The notes below the pieces were generated by a model, which was not told where the DNA came from, made no database searches, and saw only the letters and a list, made by a program, of their open reading frames with translations. A DNA stretch of 64,000 bases from Opisthorchis felineus. Its lineage: Eukaryota; Platyhelminthes; Trematoda; Opisthorchiida; Opisthorchiidae. Each line of letters begins with the position of its first letter. Position 1 is the first letter of the stretch. Below are positions 22,257 through 33,439 of the stretch, in pieces. The position numbers and the translations under genes were made by a program. The DNA lies in contig SJOL01010838.1 of the NCBI GenBank assembly GCA_004794785.1, forward strand, positions 729,856 to 793,855, written 5' to 3'.

Positions 22257-23380
22257 CAAATGTGTTCTCAATTTATTTTCTGTCTACGTACCAGTTAAAG
22301 CACTGACCTGTACCAGAACAAACACGGAACTGATAATTTACGGTACTCGTGAGTACTTGCCAATAACGTGGTGTTATTCGAGACTGGCGTCTCCAATTTA
22401 ATAATGGAACTTTATGGAAGTGGCTCCTGTACAGACTATTGAACTTGAATTATCCGAATGCCGCCCGACGACTGTGCATCTGCAACGTCTACGTTGAATA
22501 AACTAAAGGACATGGTCCCCTGTTTCAAGATGTAATCAAACCTTAGGATTTCTAGTTACTAGCGAAAGCAAGAACGAACGTTTTGCTGACTGAGGTTTTC
22601 GTAGTTTTTTTTTCAGAATTCTTCCACGACGTGGTAGACTGGTGTTTGCTTCCATACATCACCAACCGGATATAGTCTGCCTCCCCCAAGAGAGGCACAA
22701 AATTCCTTTCACCGTGGTAGCCCTCTTCAAGGAACCCGAATAAAAATCCCCGAAGAAATGATTAGGCTGTCTTCTCCCACTGCTCATTAAAAGTTTTAAC
22801 TAGAATTATGCGCATATTGGAACATATCTCCCAAAAATATTTGAATTTCGGCTACTAACTAACGTCTTTAGAGTACGACACTCCAGCTCTAGTGTATAAA
22901 ACAGCTGAATAACCCGTCTAAGAGAGTGAAATGTAAGCCTGATTTGTTCTGTTCCTTCTGAGGCAATCTTTTAACGATCCCCACATCAATGACCAACCAG
23001 GCTGTAAATTGAATAAGAAAACCATCGTTTTGTACTAATGATGATAATAATACTATTTCAAAAAACATTATTGACTATATAGAAGGAACAAACTGAATTC
23101 CTACAGCGTATCACCAGAAATCACTTTGCTTATTTACTATGGCTGGGAATAGTCAAAATTGTCGGCGCAACATTTAAATCACAGTCACACTCAGTAGGCC
23201 CAATCCTATTGGTCCAAAGAAACCAGAACGAAACACGACCGGCGAACATTGTTCAGTTGTGAATCATCGTGTTCTGTAGATCAGTATACATTGTCCTTCC
23301 ACGACGAATTCCAGAAAACAACCTTTCAAGAAAGATATCCGGCTAGAAAAGCGTTTGCTTAATCAAGAACCATCTGGACC
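22257..23380. other. Unassigned stretch, likely intron and 3' side of the dynein gene
   Basis: If the splice donor at 23386 is real, this begins the intron of the LC8-like gene. I searched by eye for the second exon (expected to encode an aromatic-rich F-I-Y-F-Y strand) and did not find it. AT-rich, no other recognisable features. Confidence 0.35.
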
Positions 23381-23386
23381 GCCTAC

Positions 23387-23649
23387 CTGCAGTAATTTTT
23401 ACCTAGGACGCAATGCCATCTTGGCCCGTATTTCTTGTCCAACCAATCTTTCATCAGTTCCGGAAATTTGTTCAACGGTTGTGCTTGATCCAATTGATCG
23501 ACGGCCTGTTTCACAATCTCATCTTGCATCGGTTCCGGCATGTCATTGTTTGTGATTTGAACATCCACAGAATCTGTAGTCATCCTGCGTTTGACTGTGG
23601 TCACTATGCCGGTTGAGGAATTGTACTCTGTTGTTATTGAGTGCGACAT
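23387..23649 (-). CDS. LC8-type dynein light chain, first coding exon
   Basis: 87 codons plus two bases, starting MSHSITTEYNSSTGIV, then a variable 30-residue lead and the LC8 body: MPEPMQDEIVKQAVDQL (helix 1), FPELMKDWLDKKYGPRWHCV (helix 2 into strand 1), then LGKNYC. The K-K-Y-x-x-x-W-H-C-V-x-G-K-N block is diagnostic of the LC8/DYNLL family, which forms homodimers that bind short peptides in dynein and many other partners. The exon ends AG followed by GTAGGC, a fair splice donor in phase 2, and the next codon would be serine as in LC8. The missing C-terminal half (three more strands) was not found. Upstream, TTTCTTTCAG ends at 23672, 22 bases before the ATG, so a 5' leader intron or trans-splicing site is likely. 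The lead is longer than in conventional LC8, as in divergent flatworm tegument paralogues. Confidence 0.8.
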
Positions 23650-23671
23650 AGCTTGTGTGTGCGAATATGGG

Positions 23672-23682
23672 CTGAAAGAAAC
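23672..23682 (-). promoter_or_regulatory. Splice acceptor (cis or trans) upstream of the dynein start
   Basis: TTTCTTTCAG on the minus strand, a pyrimidine tract ending in AG, lies 22 bases upstream of the ATG at 23649. Flatworm mRNAs can receive a spliced leader at such sites. Whether this is cis or trans cannot be told. Confidence 0.5.
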
Positions 23683-23686
23683 ATGA

Positions 23687-24234
23687 GCTGTGCTGAAAAC
23701 GAACTATCGTATTGATCGTCCCGGAAGCGCGAGCTCACCATCAGACGCACACACGCACGCACGGTTAGGTTTGATTGGGCTGACTAACATTCCTTGATGC
23801 TGATGGATCATGTGACTTCTAGCACAGGTCAACCTGATTGGTTGTTGCGACAGTTCTTTTGACTGTCAGCAAAGCGACTCAGAATGAACAATCATATTGT
23901 TCATTTGCGTGCTCAACTTTTCAGGTATATTTCACACTTCGTAGATTGTCGAATCTTTGTAGGTATGTTTTGAACTGACGTGATGGTAAACCTGAAGCAC
24001 ATTGCTGAATTCATTTTTTTGATAGGTGAAACAAGAGAAAAAACCTGAGCAATTGGAATCTTTAGGAGAAGCCTTGAAAATTCATCTGTTTGATTCCAAA
24101 CAGCCCCAGATTAAGTAACAGCAAGTCTAAAAACAAGTCTAAACAAATAAAAAATAAACTTCGAAGAAGCCTCTGTACGTGGATTTGGTTGAGGCTCTTC
24201 TGAGCCAAAGCTTGCATCGGCTCAGTTTGAGAAT
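23687..24234. other. Unassigned stretch upstream of the dynein exon
   Basis: Holds an ACACGCACGCACG run near 23750 and AT-rich DNA. No promoter motif could be fixed. Confidence 0.3.
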
Positions 24235-24558
24235 ATGTATTTACCTCCGCAAAAACCCAGTTTTGGAATGAAAACGGTCTCAACTCACGAGGTAAACCTA
24301 ACTGATAAGCCCCAGAAAAGGCAGAATTATTGGCAGGCTATTGATCCAGCTGATTCATCCTTTGACAAAAACGTAGAGCAAATACTCTGCACTTTTCCAA
24401 AGAGATTCCAAAATGCGGAAATCCCCCACCAACTAACGTTTGAGACCCACATACTTGTAAGTTTTGGAGGAAGCCGAAGTCTCATTTATACATTTGTCAT
24501 CGATGAACACTCTGGTTCTAAAATATCAACTCACAAACTCACTTGGCAAATAGAATAA
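24235..24558 (+). other. Unrecognised 107-codon frame, possible exon
   Basis: The frame reads without stops and contains acidic and aromatic stretches such as YWQAIDPADSSFDKNVEQIL and CTFPKRFQNAEIPHQLTFET. A plausible acceptor (TTATTGGCAG, ending near 24337) and donor (CTT followed by GTAAGT near 24455) bracket about 40 codons, so an internal exon of an unknown gene is possible. I recognise no domain and there is no second line of evidence. It may equally be chance. Confidence 0.25.
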
Positions 24559-24639
24559 CATAGAATGTTCGTTTTTTATGAGCTGTCAGCTGTTTTCCAA
24601 AGGCCATTGGGCGCATATCATTTAGATATTAATGAAAGG

Positions 24640-25171
24640 CAATGTTGAGGTCCCCGAAACGAAACTGTGAGTAAGTTTGACGTAGGTTTGATGAACCCGA
24701 ATCCCAAAAGGAAGAATTTGGTTCGAAAGTCTACGGTACTATTTACACAAAAGTGAGCAAAACGATACAAATCTCAATTGTCCACGTTCGTGGTGTCAAC
24801 ACGTGTGAATGGCTGTCACTGACCGGCACAGCGCGGTGTCAAGGTCCGCAAACCAGACAACAGCGAGCGGAATGCTGGCTCGGTAATATGGGGAGTGGTC
24901 CTCCCTTCCGAGGCCAGTCTCGTGATTCTGATTGGCGGCGCGATCACACGGAAAATCACGACAGAACAAGTCGGTTCAGGCTCAGTAGACGGGGCACAAA
25001 TACGCGTGAGCAGGTAGGTTAGCCGCACACGTTCACCCACACATTCCAGTATACCAGCATCTGACGGGACGGCCTTTACGGCAAGGTGAATGGTGGGCAC
25101 TGGTGGGCAATGCAAGTGGGGGTCAAAAGTACATTGACGGAGTAGGCAAACAAATGGAGGGATTATCAAGA
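24640..25171 (+). repeat. Inverted repeat arm, left (empty-site copy)
   Basis: Roughly 480-530 bases that recur in reverse orientation at 26207-26985. Matching runs include AGTCTACGGTACTATTTACA-like sequence near 24730, the GAATCACGAGACTG-type block near 24920, and CGGCCTTT and GTCAAAAGTACAT near 25070-25135. No frame in it is recognisable. It does not contain the hammerhead insertion that splits the other arm. Confidence 0.75.
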
Positions 25172-25384
25172 TGTCAATTTAAATTTCCTTCCTTTACTGT
25201 GACCATCGATATAGTGCTTGTATTGACGTTCGTGGTCTGTTCCCGTACCCCTTGCTTTTGATTACTTCAAAGGTTTACACTTGGTAAACACGCGACTATC
25301 AAAAAATCAACACACGGACGATTCGTACCAAGACCCTGGTTCCATATACACACACTCATGTCCTCAGCGTGTACTATTTGACAA
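25172..25384. other. Spacer between inverted arms, left part
   Basis: Nothing recognisable. Confidence 0.3.
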
Positions 25385-25755
25385 AACTTGGAATAGGAAG
25401 TAGCTTTTGTGCAGGACATCCAGCTGATGAACATCACAAACTGGACTTTCAGTTGAGTCTGTCCCTAACATACACGTAAGTTAGAAATAAGCGCAATTCG
25501 CCAGTTGCAGACAAATCGATGACAACATCTCCTGCCTAGCTGACGTGCCCCAAGAAGGCTGAAACTGGTAGTGGGTTGTCGAGTAGTTTTCAGCAACTTA
25601 TGAGTAGTGCGTTCCGTTAAGAAAACACACTTCGATATGACGAATGTGCTGTCAACTGAATCATGGAGAGGCTTTGTGCAGCGCTTTCATTTGGGAAATA
25701 TACAAAACGGGAGATTCAGTTGAGTCTCTTGTTAACGCTGATGGAAATTGCAGAT
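25385..25755 (+). mobile_element. Hammerhead repeat, degraded copy
   Basis: Terminal block, middle block, ribozyme-like segment (about 25535-25600) and a second terminal block, all plus strand. The core reads CTGACGT and stem II is GCCC with GGCT, then GAAAC, so it is not expected to cleave. The flank CAGCAACTTATGAGTAGTG is well kept. Confidence 0.65.
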
Positions 25756-26206
25756 CGGTGTATTTCGCTAATTATCTTTAAAGTAGTTTTGCATAACTTC
25801 TTGTGTAAATCGACCCAGTTAAAGGATGGGAGTAAATCTCCTTTGTGTGCTCCACATGTCACTGGATTTCTTGACCAACTGTTTCGTCACAAACCATCCC
25901 TTGTTTATCCTAACGCCTGCAAAGTATTCCAGACACTTCCCGATTACTGTATTGATCATATTGCGCTACTCAGGTTTATCGATTTCACGCCTCTCTAGAT
26001 AGCCCAAATTTCCTATTCGGATGACATACCAAACTGGATAATTTCACCGCAGAGAGTTCCTGCTCGAGAATGTAGACAATTTCGGCCGAGTTGGTCATAG
26101 CGAAACCGATTTCCCACTTGTCTTCTTGGCGTTATCACAAAAACGGTTAAATTGTTCTCACGGGCGCGGGAGTTGGGTTGGACACATTATCGAATCTAAC
26201 ATGACC

Positions 26207-26985
26207 TCATGATAATTCCCCCATTCATTTGCTTACTCCGTCCATGTACTTTTGACCTCCACTTGTTTTGCTCATTTGTACCCGCCACTCAGCTTGCCGC
26301 AAAGGCCGTCCAGTCTGACACTTGTGTATTAGCATGTGTGCCTGTGTGTGAATGGGCGCAGCTGACCTACTTACCAATGCGCGCTCGTGTCCCGCTTGCT
26401 GAGCCTGCCTTGACTTCGTAATACACTACTCATAAGGTTGCTGAAAATTCTTCTTCAGCAACCTTATGAGTAGCGTATTACGTCTACACATGTATCGCCA
26501 TACCTCGAATATCGTACCAACTGAAACATGAGGCGGCCTGGTGCAGCACATTCAGTTGCTTGGACATATCATAAACGAGAGGTTCAGCTGGGTTCCAGGT
26601 GAGTCTCTCGCAAAAAAAAAATAACAAATTTGTTTGCAAATGAGTGTATTTCGCTGTCTTGACTTGTTTTCTCATGAGGCCTGTCTGATCGCACGGCCAA
26701 TGAGAATCACGAGACTGTCGTCAAATTGGAAGACCGCAACCCACACTACTGAGCCCAAAGTTGTCTGGTGTGCGGACATTGACACCGCACTGTGCTGGTC
26801 AGTGACAGACCTGTGCACTTGTTGACGCTACGAACGTGGACAGTTGAGGTTTTTTGTATGAATTTGCTTACCCTTGTGAAAATAGTACCGTAGACTTTCG
26901 AACCCAAGTCTTCCTTTTGATATTCGGTACTGTCGAACCTACGCGTCATTCAAAGTTTTACATCGGGAAACTCAACGAGGACGAT
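26207..26985 (-). repeat. Inverted repeat arm, right (with hammerhead insertion)
   Basis: Reverse complement of the arm at 24640-25171, interrupted by 26417-26657. Removing that insertion gives a length within a few bases of the other arm. The two arms and their spacer could be the ends of one 2.3-kb transposon, or two independent insertions of one repeat. No transposase was found between them. Confidence 0.75.
26417..26657 (+). mobile_element. Hammerhead-family insertion with 8-bp target duplication
   Basis: A 241-base insert flanked on both sides by CTTGACTT (26409-26416 and 26658-26665). The related uninterrupted arm has a single matching site at about 24968-24976, so this is a true insertion. 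The insert has no ribozyme core: it starts with an inverted pair (TACTCATAAGGTTGCTGA and TCAGCAACCTTATGAGTA) that are the ribozyme's 3' flank in both directions, then the terminal block ending TTTGCAAATGAGTGTATTTC. This fixes one true end of the family. Confidence 0.78.
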
Positions 26986-28599
26986 GAAAATAGGACTTAC
27001 TCCAAATTCTGTTGTAAAACTTTTCCGTAGAAGCATCGGAAGTTGTTTAAGACATTTCTGTCTTTTGGAGAAGATACATCTGGAAACCCACTTCGCAGGT
27101 TGCAAAACGATTGCGACGGAAGATTACTTGTGACGGTTCTACTTAGTGGTGAAACTTTGCGTTTACGTAGCATGATGGATCATTTCCTTGGACCGCCAGA
27201 CTCGAAGGAAAGAGGGACGTCGTATGTCGGCCGTCTCTCACAGCATTTTCACGACTTTCACCATCGTTGCAAGTCATTCTGACGGAAGTCGTTTGTTGTC
27301 TTCCGTCATGTCTACTTCAAGCAGCAACTTGCTCTCCACTTACTCGCTTGTTTAGTGATGAGCTCAAGCAAACCTTCGATGAAGTCTATTTCAGTGAATT
27401 CACTCATGCGTTTGGACGTCATGTGCCTGAGTTTTTTCTGCACAAAATTTTCGTCAGATCGAACACCTTATCAGCTGTCGAATGGTAGGTTCCATCTTCA
27501 TGGGAGGCTGAAACAGAACTGCCGTCTAATGTCCACCCACTAACAGTATGGAAACCGCGGCTGATTGGACCTCAGCGTCTGTTCGATAACGTGACGACAC
27601 GAGTGCAAGTCTAACCATGATTCGACCAAGCGGGTAAAAATTGTCCACCCGGGTAAGTCTGTCCAGATGACCTGCGCGTGGATGTGAGTGTGCGAAGCAC
27701 ACCAAGAGACGTATCATTCGAGGATAACCTGAACTCTCTCCGGCTGGCAAAGGAGGCCCTCAGTCTTTACAGTGTTTGGTCATGATGACTTATCCACACA
27801 TTGCGAAGTATTCTTAAGCTATCTAGACTGTAGCCTAGATGTGTGCTGTTCCCAAGGTGGTCAAACGAACTGTGCATATAAGACTGGCTGCGATGCCTGG
27901 AGCGGTAATTACACAGGAAAGTCAACTGAGAGTGAGCGTTACCGATCGTTTTCTGCATGAAAACGCATCTCAATAAGAGCAACCTGAAGCAGACTCAGTC
28001 ATTGCTCTGCATGCGTTAGCACAGAATATCCACGGCTCTGCCAATTCAAAAACAGGAAACTTGCAAACTGACGCTGTGCGGAGGCTCCGATGACGCATAC
28101 CCAACCCGCATGCCTCAACCGAAACGGCGGTCTGCTGTCTGATCAGAACCGATCCATTGTCCGATCAACGGGATGTGGTGCGTTAACATCAGCCTCAAGC
28201 CACACACGTGGGCGTGTTTCTTTGACCAATCAAATGGCGACCTTGTGACAGCAGCGATCGCCCTGGATTCTTTCCCATTTTTTGTCATTCTGATTGTTCC
28301 AATCCAGAAAATGATCACTGGAGTGCGTGCGAAACGTCGGGTAATAAACAACTGCATTTTGACGTTGGATTTTGCAAATATAACCTAACTAGACTAAAAG
28401 AATCTGCCTATAAAACCTTCGCAGTCCTGTAGTCTCTTCAACTCAATACTTTATTCGTGTTTTTGAAGTGTGAAATTTTGGAACTGTTTGGCTTTCACAG
28501 TCTGTTCATTTAGGTGTATGCATCGCGGTCTCAGTTTGATAAATTTTGTTTCCGTATATATTCGTAAGCATTTGTAATGCTATTTTACAAATCCGTGTG
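26986..28599. other. Unassigned stretch
   Basis: Two adjoining plus-strand frames (27043-27282, 27267-27488) are stop-free over about 150 codons in total but match nothing I know. A motif GCGAAACGTCGGGTAATAAA near 28330 resembles the 3' ends of some Penelope-like repeats. Confidence 0.3.
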
Positions 28600-28920
28600 A
28601 AACATTTAGGCTGAAAATTTCGGAAACGCTTTCCATAAGGCTGCCGTAAACTTTTCGACGGCCTCAATGGGTTTCGCCCTTTCTATTCTGGTTCAACAGG
28701 TAGATGCAGTCCTTGAGTTTCCCTTCAGTTAACCAACTTGAACTCAAACTGCAGTAAATTCGAGAAATACGCTTATTTGTAAATCAGTTTGACTTTAAAG
28801 GGATCTTCAACCGAATTTCAGGTGATCCTTTCGTTTATGTGACTACTTGGTAAGCCCCAAAAACGGATGAACCCGGTCGTTGGCTGTTGAAGAGTTTTCA
28901 GCAACCTTATGAGCAGCTTC
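28600..28920. mobile_element. Hammerhead repeat, degraded head-to-head copy
   Basis: A minus-strand ribozyme-like segment (about 28640-28710, core CTGTTGA) and a plus-strand one (about 28840-28910, core TTGGTAA) flank a partial middle block. The shared flank GTTTTCAGCAACCTTATGAG is intact at about 28893-28912. Neither core is functional. Confidence 0.6.
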
Positions 28921-30640
28921 CTTCATTTGGTACCTGTTATTTCTACCTGTGTGGTTGTCACCAAATCGGGGATGTTGCTGTCGTCCGTCAAAGTTTACAG
29001 GTGGTAAGGACGACGTCAAACAGTTTAAACAAACCGAATGTCCTTAAAAATTGTCAACCCATGTGGAAACTTTGGAAAGTGAGTGTTTTGATCCACCCCT
29101 GGAGTTGAACTCCGCTGTCTGAAATATGGTTTTCTAATAAATTAATCTACCGAAAGGGTTTTCCCGTCGAGGTTTGTGTGTGCCTCAAGTGTTCATTTAT
29201 CCTGAATGAGTAAGAATTTTCGACAGAACAAGGTTACGCTGTTCTTGCCGACATTTCCTCTTAAACCTGCTGTGAGAGCAATATATAAGTCACGTGAAGA
29301 TCTCACGTGACGATTGCCCACAGTGAACTTGACTGGAACAATCTATTATACTAGGAACGTTTGATCCGATTTGGTTCTCCAATTTTGCTAATGAACTCGT
29401 TTCCTGGAAAGATGCTGTCCTAGCCCTGTGGAAGTCACAGTTATTTTGCAACCGATTGCTGTCTATATCCCGTTGTAGAAATGTGCACACCGATGATTGA
29501 CAGCCAGGGGGCTGTTGATAGTTCACCGCTGAGCTGGACCGCTTGGCGGCAAATACGTTGTCACCTTGCAAAATATCGTAGTTTATGGAAGTTTTAGTGA
29601 GTGTGAAAGCGTTAGGCAGTGTCTTGTGTGTGTTTTTCTTGTCGACCAAGGAAACACTGGGCTATGATTGGCTGTTTGAATGGCTGTTCGCGTTAGTTTA
29701 ACCGGTCTTCAGGTGTCCCTAGAATTGGGCTTCTCCTGACTTACACCTGGTGAAGATTGTTTAATCGGTTCCACGGTTACCATGGTTGTCTGGTGCCCCG
29801 TCTTTCTACCAATCAATTTCCCTTGAGTTGTCTTGTGCACCGCTAATCTACTGAACATGTCCTCTTAATTGAAGAAGAGACACTTACAACCGAACCACCC
29901 AGCTTAGCGAACAGAACAACAGTGAAATTTGGTAAAAACACACTCCGCAGAATCGCTAAAATGTTCATCATAGATTTTCAGATCAACTCCAGGAAAAAGT
30001 CACAATGCTAGCAAGACCTATATTTTCTCATGTTTAAGACAAGCGACATTTAAGTGTGGTGTGGGAACTCCTAAATACTTCCCGTTGGGGTCTTGAAAAG
30101 CAGAAATTCTCGGCCATCGTAGGAGAAGTTGATGAAGCAATTTTCTTCACATGTGAAGTAGCTGCGAATGGAAAGCGGAAAATAACAAAAATGGAAAAGT
30201 TGTTCCCGAATGACTTTCGAGTCGAGGAGACTCGAAACGGTAGGTGCGAAAAAGGAATCAAACAGATGGCGGTCGTTAGTGTAATCGCTTATTCACAAAA
30301 AGCCACCTTCATGGACCACCTGGATGTGGCTTATTTTTAGGAATGATCCTTACCCCAACGCTAACAGTGTCTCTGGTGGGTCAATCTAAAGCGAAGTTTC
30401 TGAGAGAACCCCCCCCCCCCAACAGTGGTCTATTTCTAGGATGGTAACGGTATGCTACCACTGACGTGCATTTTATGCAATGCCGGAAAGGTGGGAAGTA
30501 GTAAAACCCCCGGTCGCTCACTACGTGTCATGTGATCTGTTGTTGACTTGACCCATAGGTCAAGAATTCTTAGATAGAAGACCTGCGCAACTTGTGGAGC
30601 ATTTGACCCACAAACTGTGGCAACCCTTGGCGAAATACAC
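28921..30640. other. Unassigned stretch
   Basis: Includes a partial family A arm near 29885-29930 (CCCAGCTTAGCGAACAGAAC). The 119-codon minus-strand frame at 29290-29649 and the 94-codon plus-strand frame at 30056-30340 have no recognisable domain. A C11 run lies at about 30410. Confidence 0.35.
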
Positions 30641-31290
30641 ACATTTGCAGTTTGCATTGGTGTTAACGACAGACTCAACCGAACGTTTCGTTTATGGTAT
30701 TCTCAACTGAACGTGCTGCACAAAGGTCAATATTCGACATATCATAGAATATATCAGCATACTGCCATAACACACTACCCATAAAATTGCTGAAAACCCA
30801 TCGGCAACCCACTACCGGTTCCAGACTTTTCAGGGTTTAGCAGGTAAGCTTATTGAATTTCCATAAACCTTACATATAATCGAACAACTAATTTGCAAAA
30901 CACATTGTTGTTAGCGGCCAAGTCAACAGAAGCTCCAGTATGGAGCATTTCTCAGTTAAGTCTCACATCAACACCAGAGGATGGATGCAGATGGATGCAA
31001 TCCGTCAATTTCGTGTATTCCTTCAAGTGGAACATGAGATTCATGAAAACTCGTGGACCACACCTTTCTGATTTGCCCCAAGATGGAGAAAACCGGTAGT
31101 GGGCTGTCGATTGTATGAGTAGTTTCCTTGAAAAAGATACTCGGGTATCTCGGATATCGTACCAGCCTCAAGTTTCATAACATGAGGCGGCTTTTGTGCA
31201 GCACGTCCACTTGGATAATATCACAAAAGAGTGATTCGCTGGTTCTCTCGATGACGCCAACGTTATTTGCACATGTGTGTATTTCGCCAC
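30641..31290. mobile_element. Hammerhead repeat, degraded composite
   Basis: Left part in minus orientation with core remnant CTGCTAA near 30838. Right part in plus orientation with core remnant CTGATTT near 31069, then the terminal block ending in ACATGTGTGTATTTCGCC. Stem III/I region CCGGTAGTGGGCTGTCG is preserved in both orientations, although the catalytic bases are not. Confidence 0.6.
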
Positions 31291-31372
31291 TAAGCTCCTT
31301 AGTTTTTTTGTTATTCAGTAGATGGCCGTAGAGAAAATGGTCACGTGAATTGAGTGAATAGTTTCACGCTTA

Positions 31373-31563
31373 TTCGTTCAGAAAAAACAATCGTTCACCT
31401 GTAGCACCCTTTCGGTGCCTAACTGTCATGCCACCAGAGGGAAGCATGAGGGCTGGGATACTGCCAGGTTGCCCGAACCTAGGCAGGGGAATCGAGAGGC
31501 AGAGGTCGGGTTCGAAACACGGACTTTCCGGTCAGTAAATTCGCGCTCTAACCACTGAGCCAC
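31373..31563 (-). mobile_element. tRNA-derived SINE with probable target duplication
   Basis: Minus strand: GGCTCAGTGGTTAGAGCGCG (box A), TTTCGAACCC (damaged box B), the longer body with the CTCTGCCTCTCGA block, and the 3' block ending CAGGTGAACGATTG and a T-rich tail. CACGCTTA flanks the element at 31365-31372 and 31564-31571. With only 8 bases this duplication is likely but not certain. Confidence 0.8.
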
Positions 31564-31649
31564 CACGCTTACTAATCAATTAACGACACTGACCGGATGT
31601 TCAACCAGGGGATTCTGGTTAGTTTGATCAATTAATTGAATTAAATTTC

Positions 31650-32110
31650 ACTGATGGGACAAAATCTAAACTGGAAATTACAAAATCTCCCCATATCACC
31701 ACTAATCAATAAGCAGATCAGAGGAACAGTAACCTCACAAGATGAGTGAAACTTCCATCGGACAAGTCGTCACTCGATGGACTAGTCAACACGTGACCAC
31801 GTGATGTGGACTCGTGATTGGCGGATGGGCTGTGTTGCATCCTGTCTAAGTGAGAACTAATCAAAGTGCCGTTGCGCTACTCGTGTTCGGAAGTTCGAGT
31901 TTTCAAACCACTAGTCGGGGGGCTGTGGGTAAGAGACTCCCTGCAGTTTTCTGAGATATTCAAAACTGAAAATTCCCGATAGGGATAAAGCAGGTGTACA
32001 GTGGTTATCGGCTTTTCAGCGTAGACTGACTTCACCTAGAAAACGAAATCTCAATTTGAAAATTACCAAATCTCCTCACGTTGTCACCAGTTTTAGGTTT
32101 GAAGTTCGAA
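31650..32110 (-). repeat. Family B repeat, minus-strand copy
   Basis: Two blocks (31661-31860 and 31985-32100) match the family B elements at 11.3, 15.0 and 37.5-38.0 kb in reverse orientation, including the terminal GACTTCACCTAGAAAACGAA and AAATCTCCTCACG stretches. Non-coding. Confidence 0.5.
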
Positions 32111-33439
32111 TTGTATCGATCAATAGCTGTTCGGACCAAAATGACTGCCCATTTGACAAGCCGTTTTATTTAGCGTTCACTCGAGTGATGTGTGCTCGAT
32201 AAATAAACAGACTATTTCAATGTAATTCGCAATATTTTGCAACCCGAAGGAATCAGGATCCGGCTGTGCTACAGACCAACCAAAGGATATAGCACCAGTG
32301 CTCAACATTTTGTTCGTACTTTTGTTCAGACCCACAGTTGCATCTTTCCTGTCCTTGTTCGAATAAAACTCAAGGCACCGAATCGATTTCCTTTTCTGGA
32401 CTGTCGTTGGGTTATGGGTTCTTTGTGACACAGGATATTAATAAAGCTGCGCTACTCAAAAACGGAAATACTACAACCATCTATGGGTGCTTCAATAAAA
32501 TATCTAGCATGAATGATGTTCGGGTACCTACCAGGGGATAACCGTCTACTCGCTCACAATTTCGTGAAATTTTGTGCAGTATCGAAGGCTTCCAGTGTTG
32601 GACCTGACAGCAGTGCACCTCTAGGGCTAAATTTTTATCGGTGAAAATTTCTTATGAGGTTTTAGAATGCTTTCGCACCTAAATGCTCCAGCCGCACCAA
32701 CAAGTAACCCTCATAAACCAGATAGGTTTTGAACTACTCTGTTTCTGACGATATCACAGCCGCTGTTGGTGACAATGATTCTGATGATTCGGATGATCAG
32801 GATAGAAACAGAGACATCTTTCACTGAGTTGCGGCGCATTCTGCAGCTTCCACCCTTTCGAATAAATTCTACTCTATTGCCTCCATCTTGCCAAATTAAA
32901 TTGTTCATCTATATGCACAAGACTCGAATGGTTGCCAGGTAATTTTTTCGAGTCCGGCATGACTGACCAGCAAGTCATTCAATTTAACCGAGTAGTATTC
33001 ACCGGATGCTTTAATCATATACGTGTTTTTGTGCTTGTCTGTCACCACTCAGCTTACAACGCGTAGGCTATCTTCAAAATTCCACATAGGATTTACGTGT
33101 ACCACCGATTGTTTAAAACTCATCAACAGATTGACGTAAGATCCAAGAAAAGCATTTTGCCGGCTACGCGCATCACCAGGCAACAACGGGGGTGGGGTGG
33201 GGGGAAGAAATCCCGGAATTACTCTGTGCAGTCACCAAAGGATGTTGAGCGTTCACTCCGAGCAAGCATCAGTACTTCCATTCGCCATCATCGCCTCACA
33301 TTTCACCCCTGGAAGGTGGTTCACGTTTCAGTTCATCGAAATACTCTCTCGATGAGAACCATAGAATAATCACGTGATACAAAATGGATCGGAAATCTAG
33401 ATTTCAAATTCTTAACCGGTAAATTTGATCTCACAAAAG
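32111..33439. other. Unassigned stretch
   Basis: No recognisable gene. Short frames near 32177-32541 overlap on both strands. A G-rich patch lies at about 33188-33204. Confidence 0.35.

Noticed and set aside
24290..24335. CTGATAAGCCCC followed by AGGCAGAA, resembling a hammerhead core
   Set aside because: No GAAA, no stem II closure and no flanking repeat blocks, so probably coincidence.
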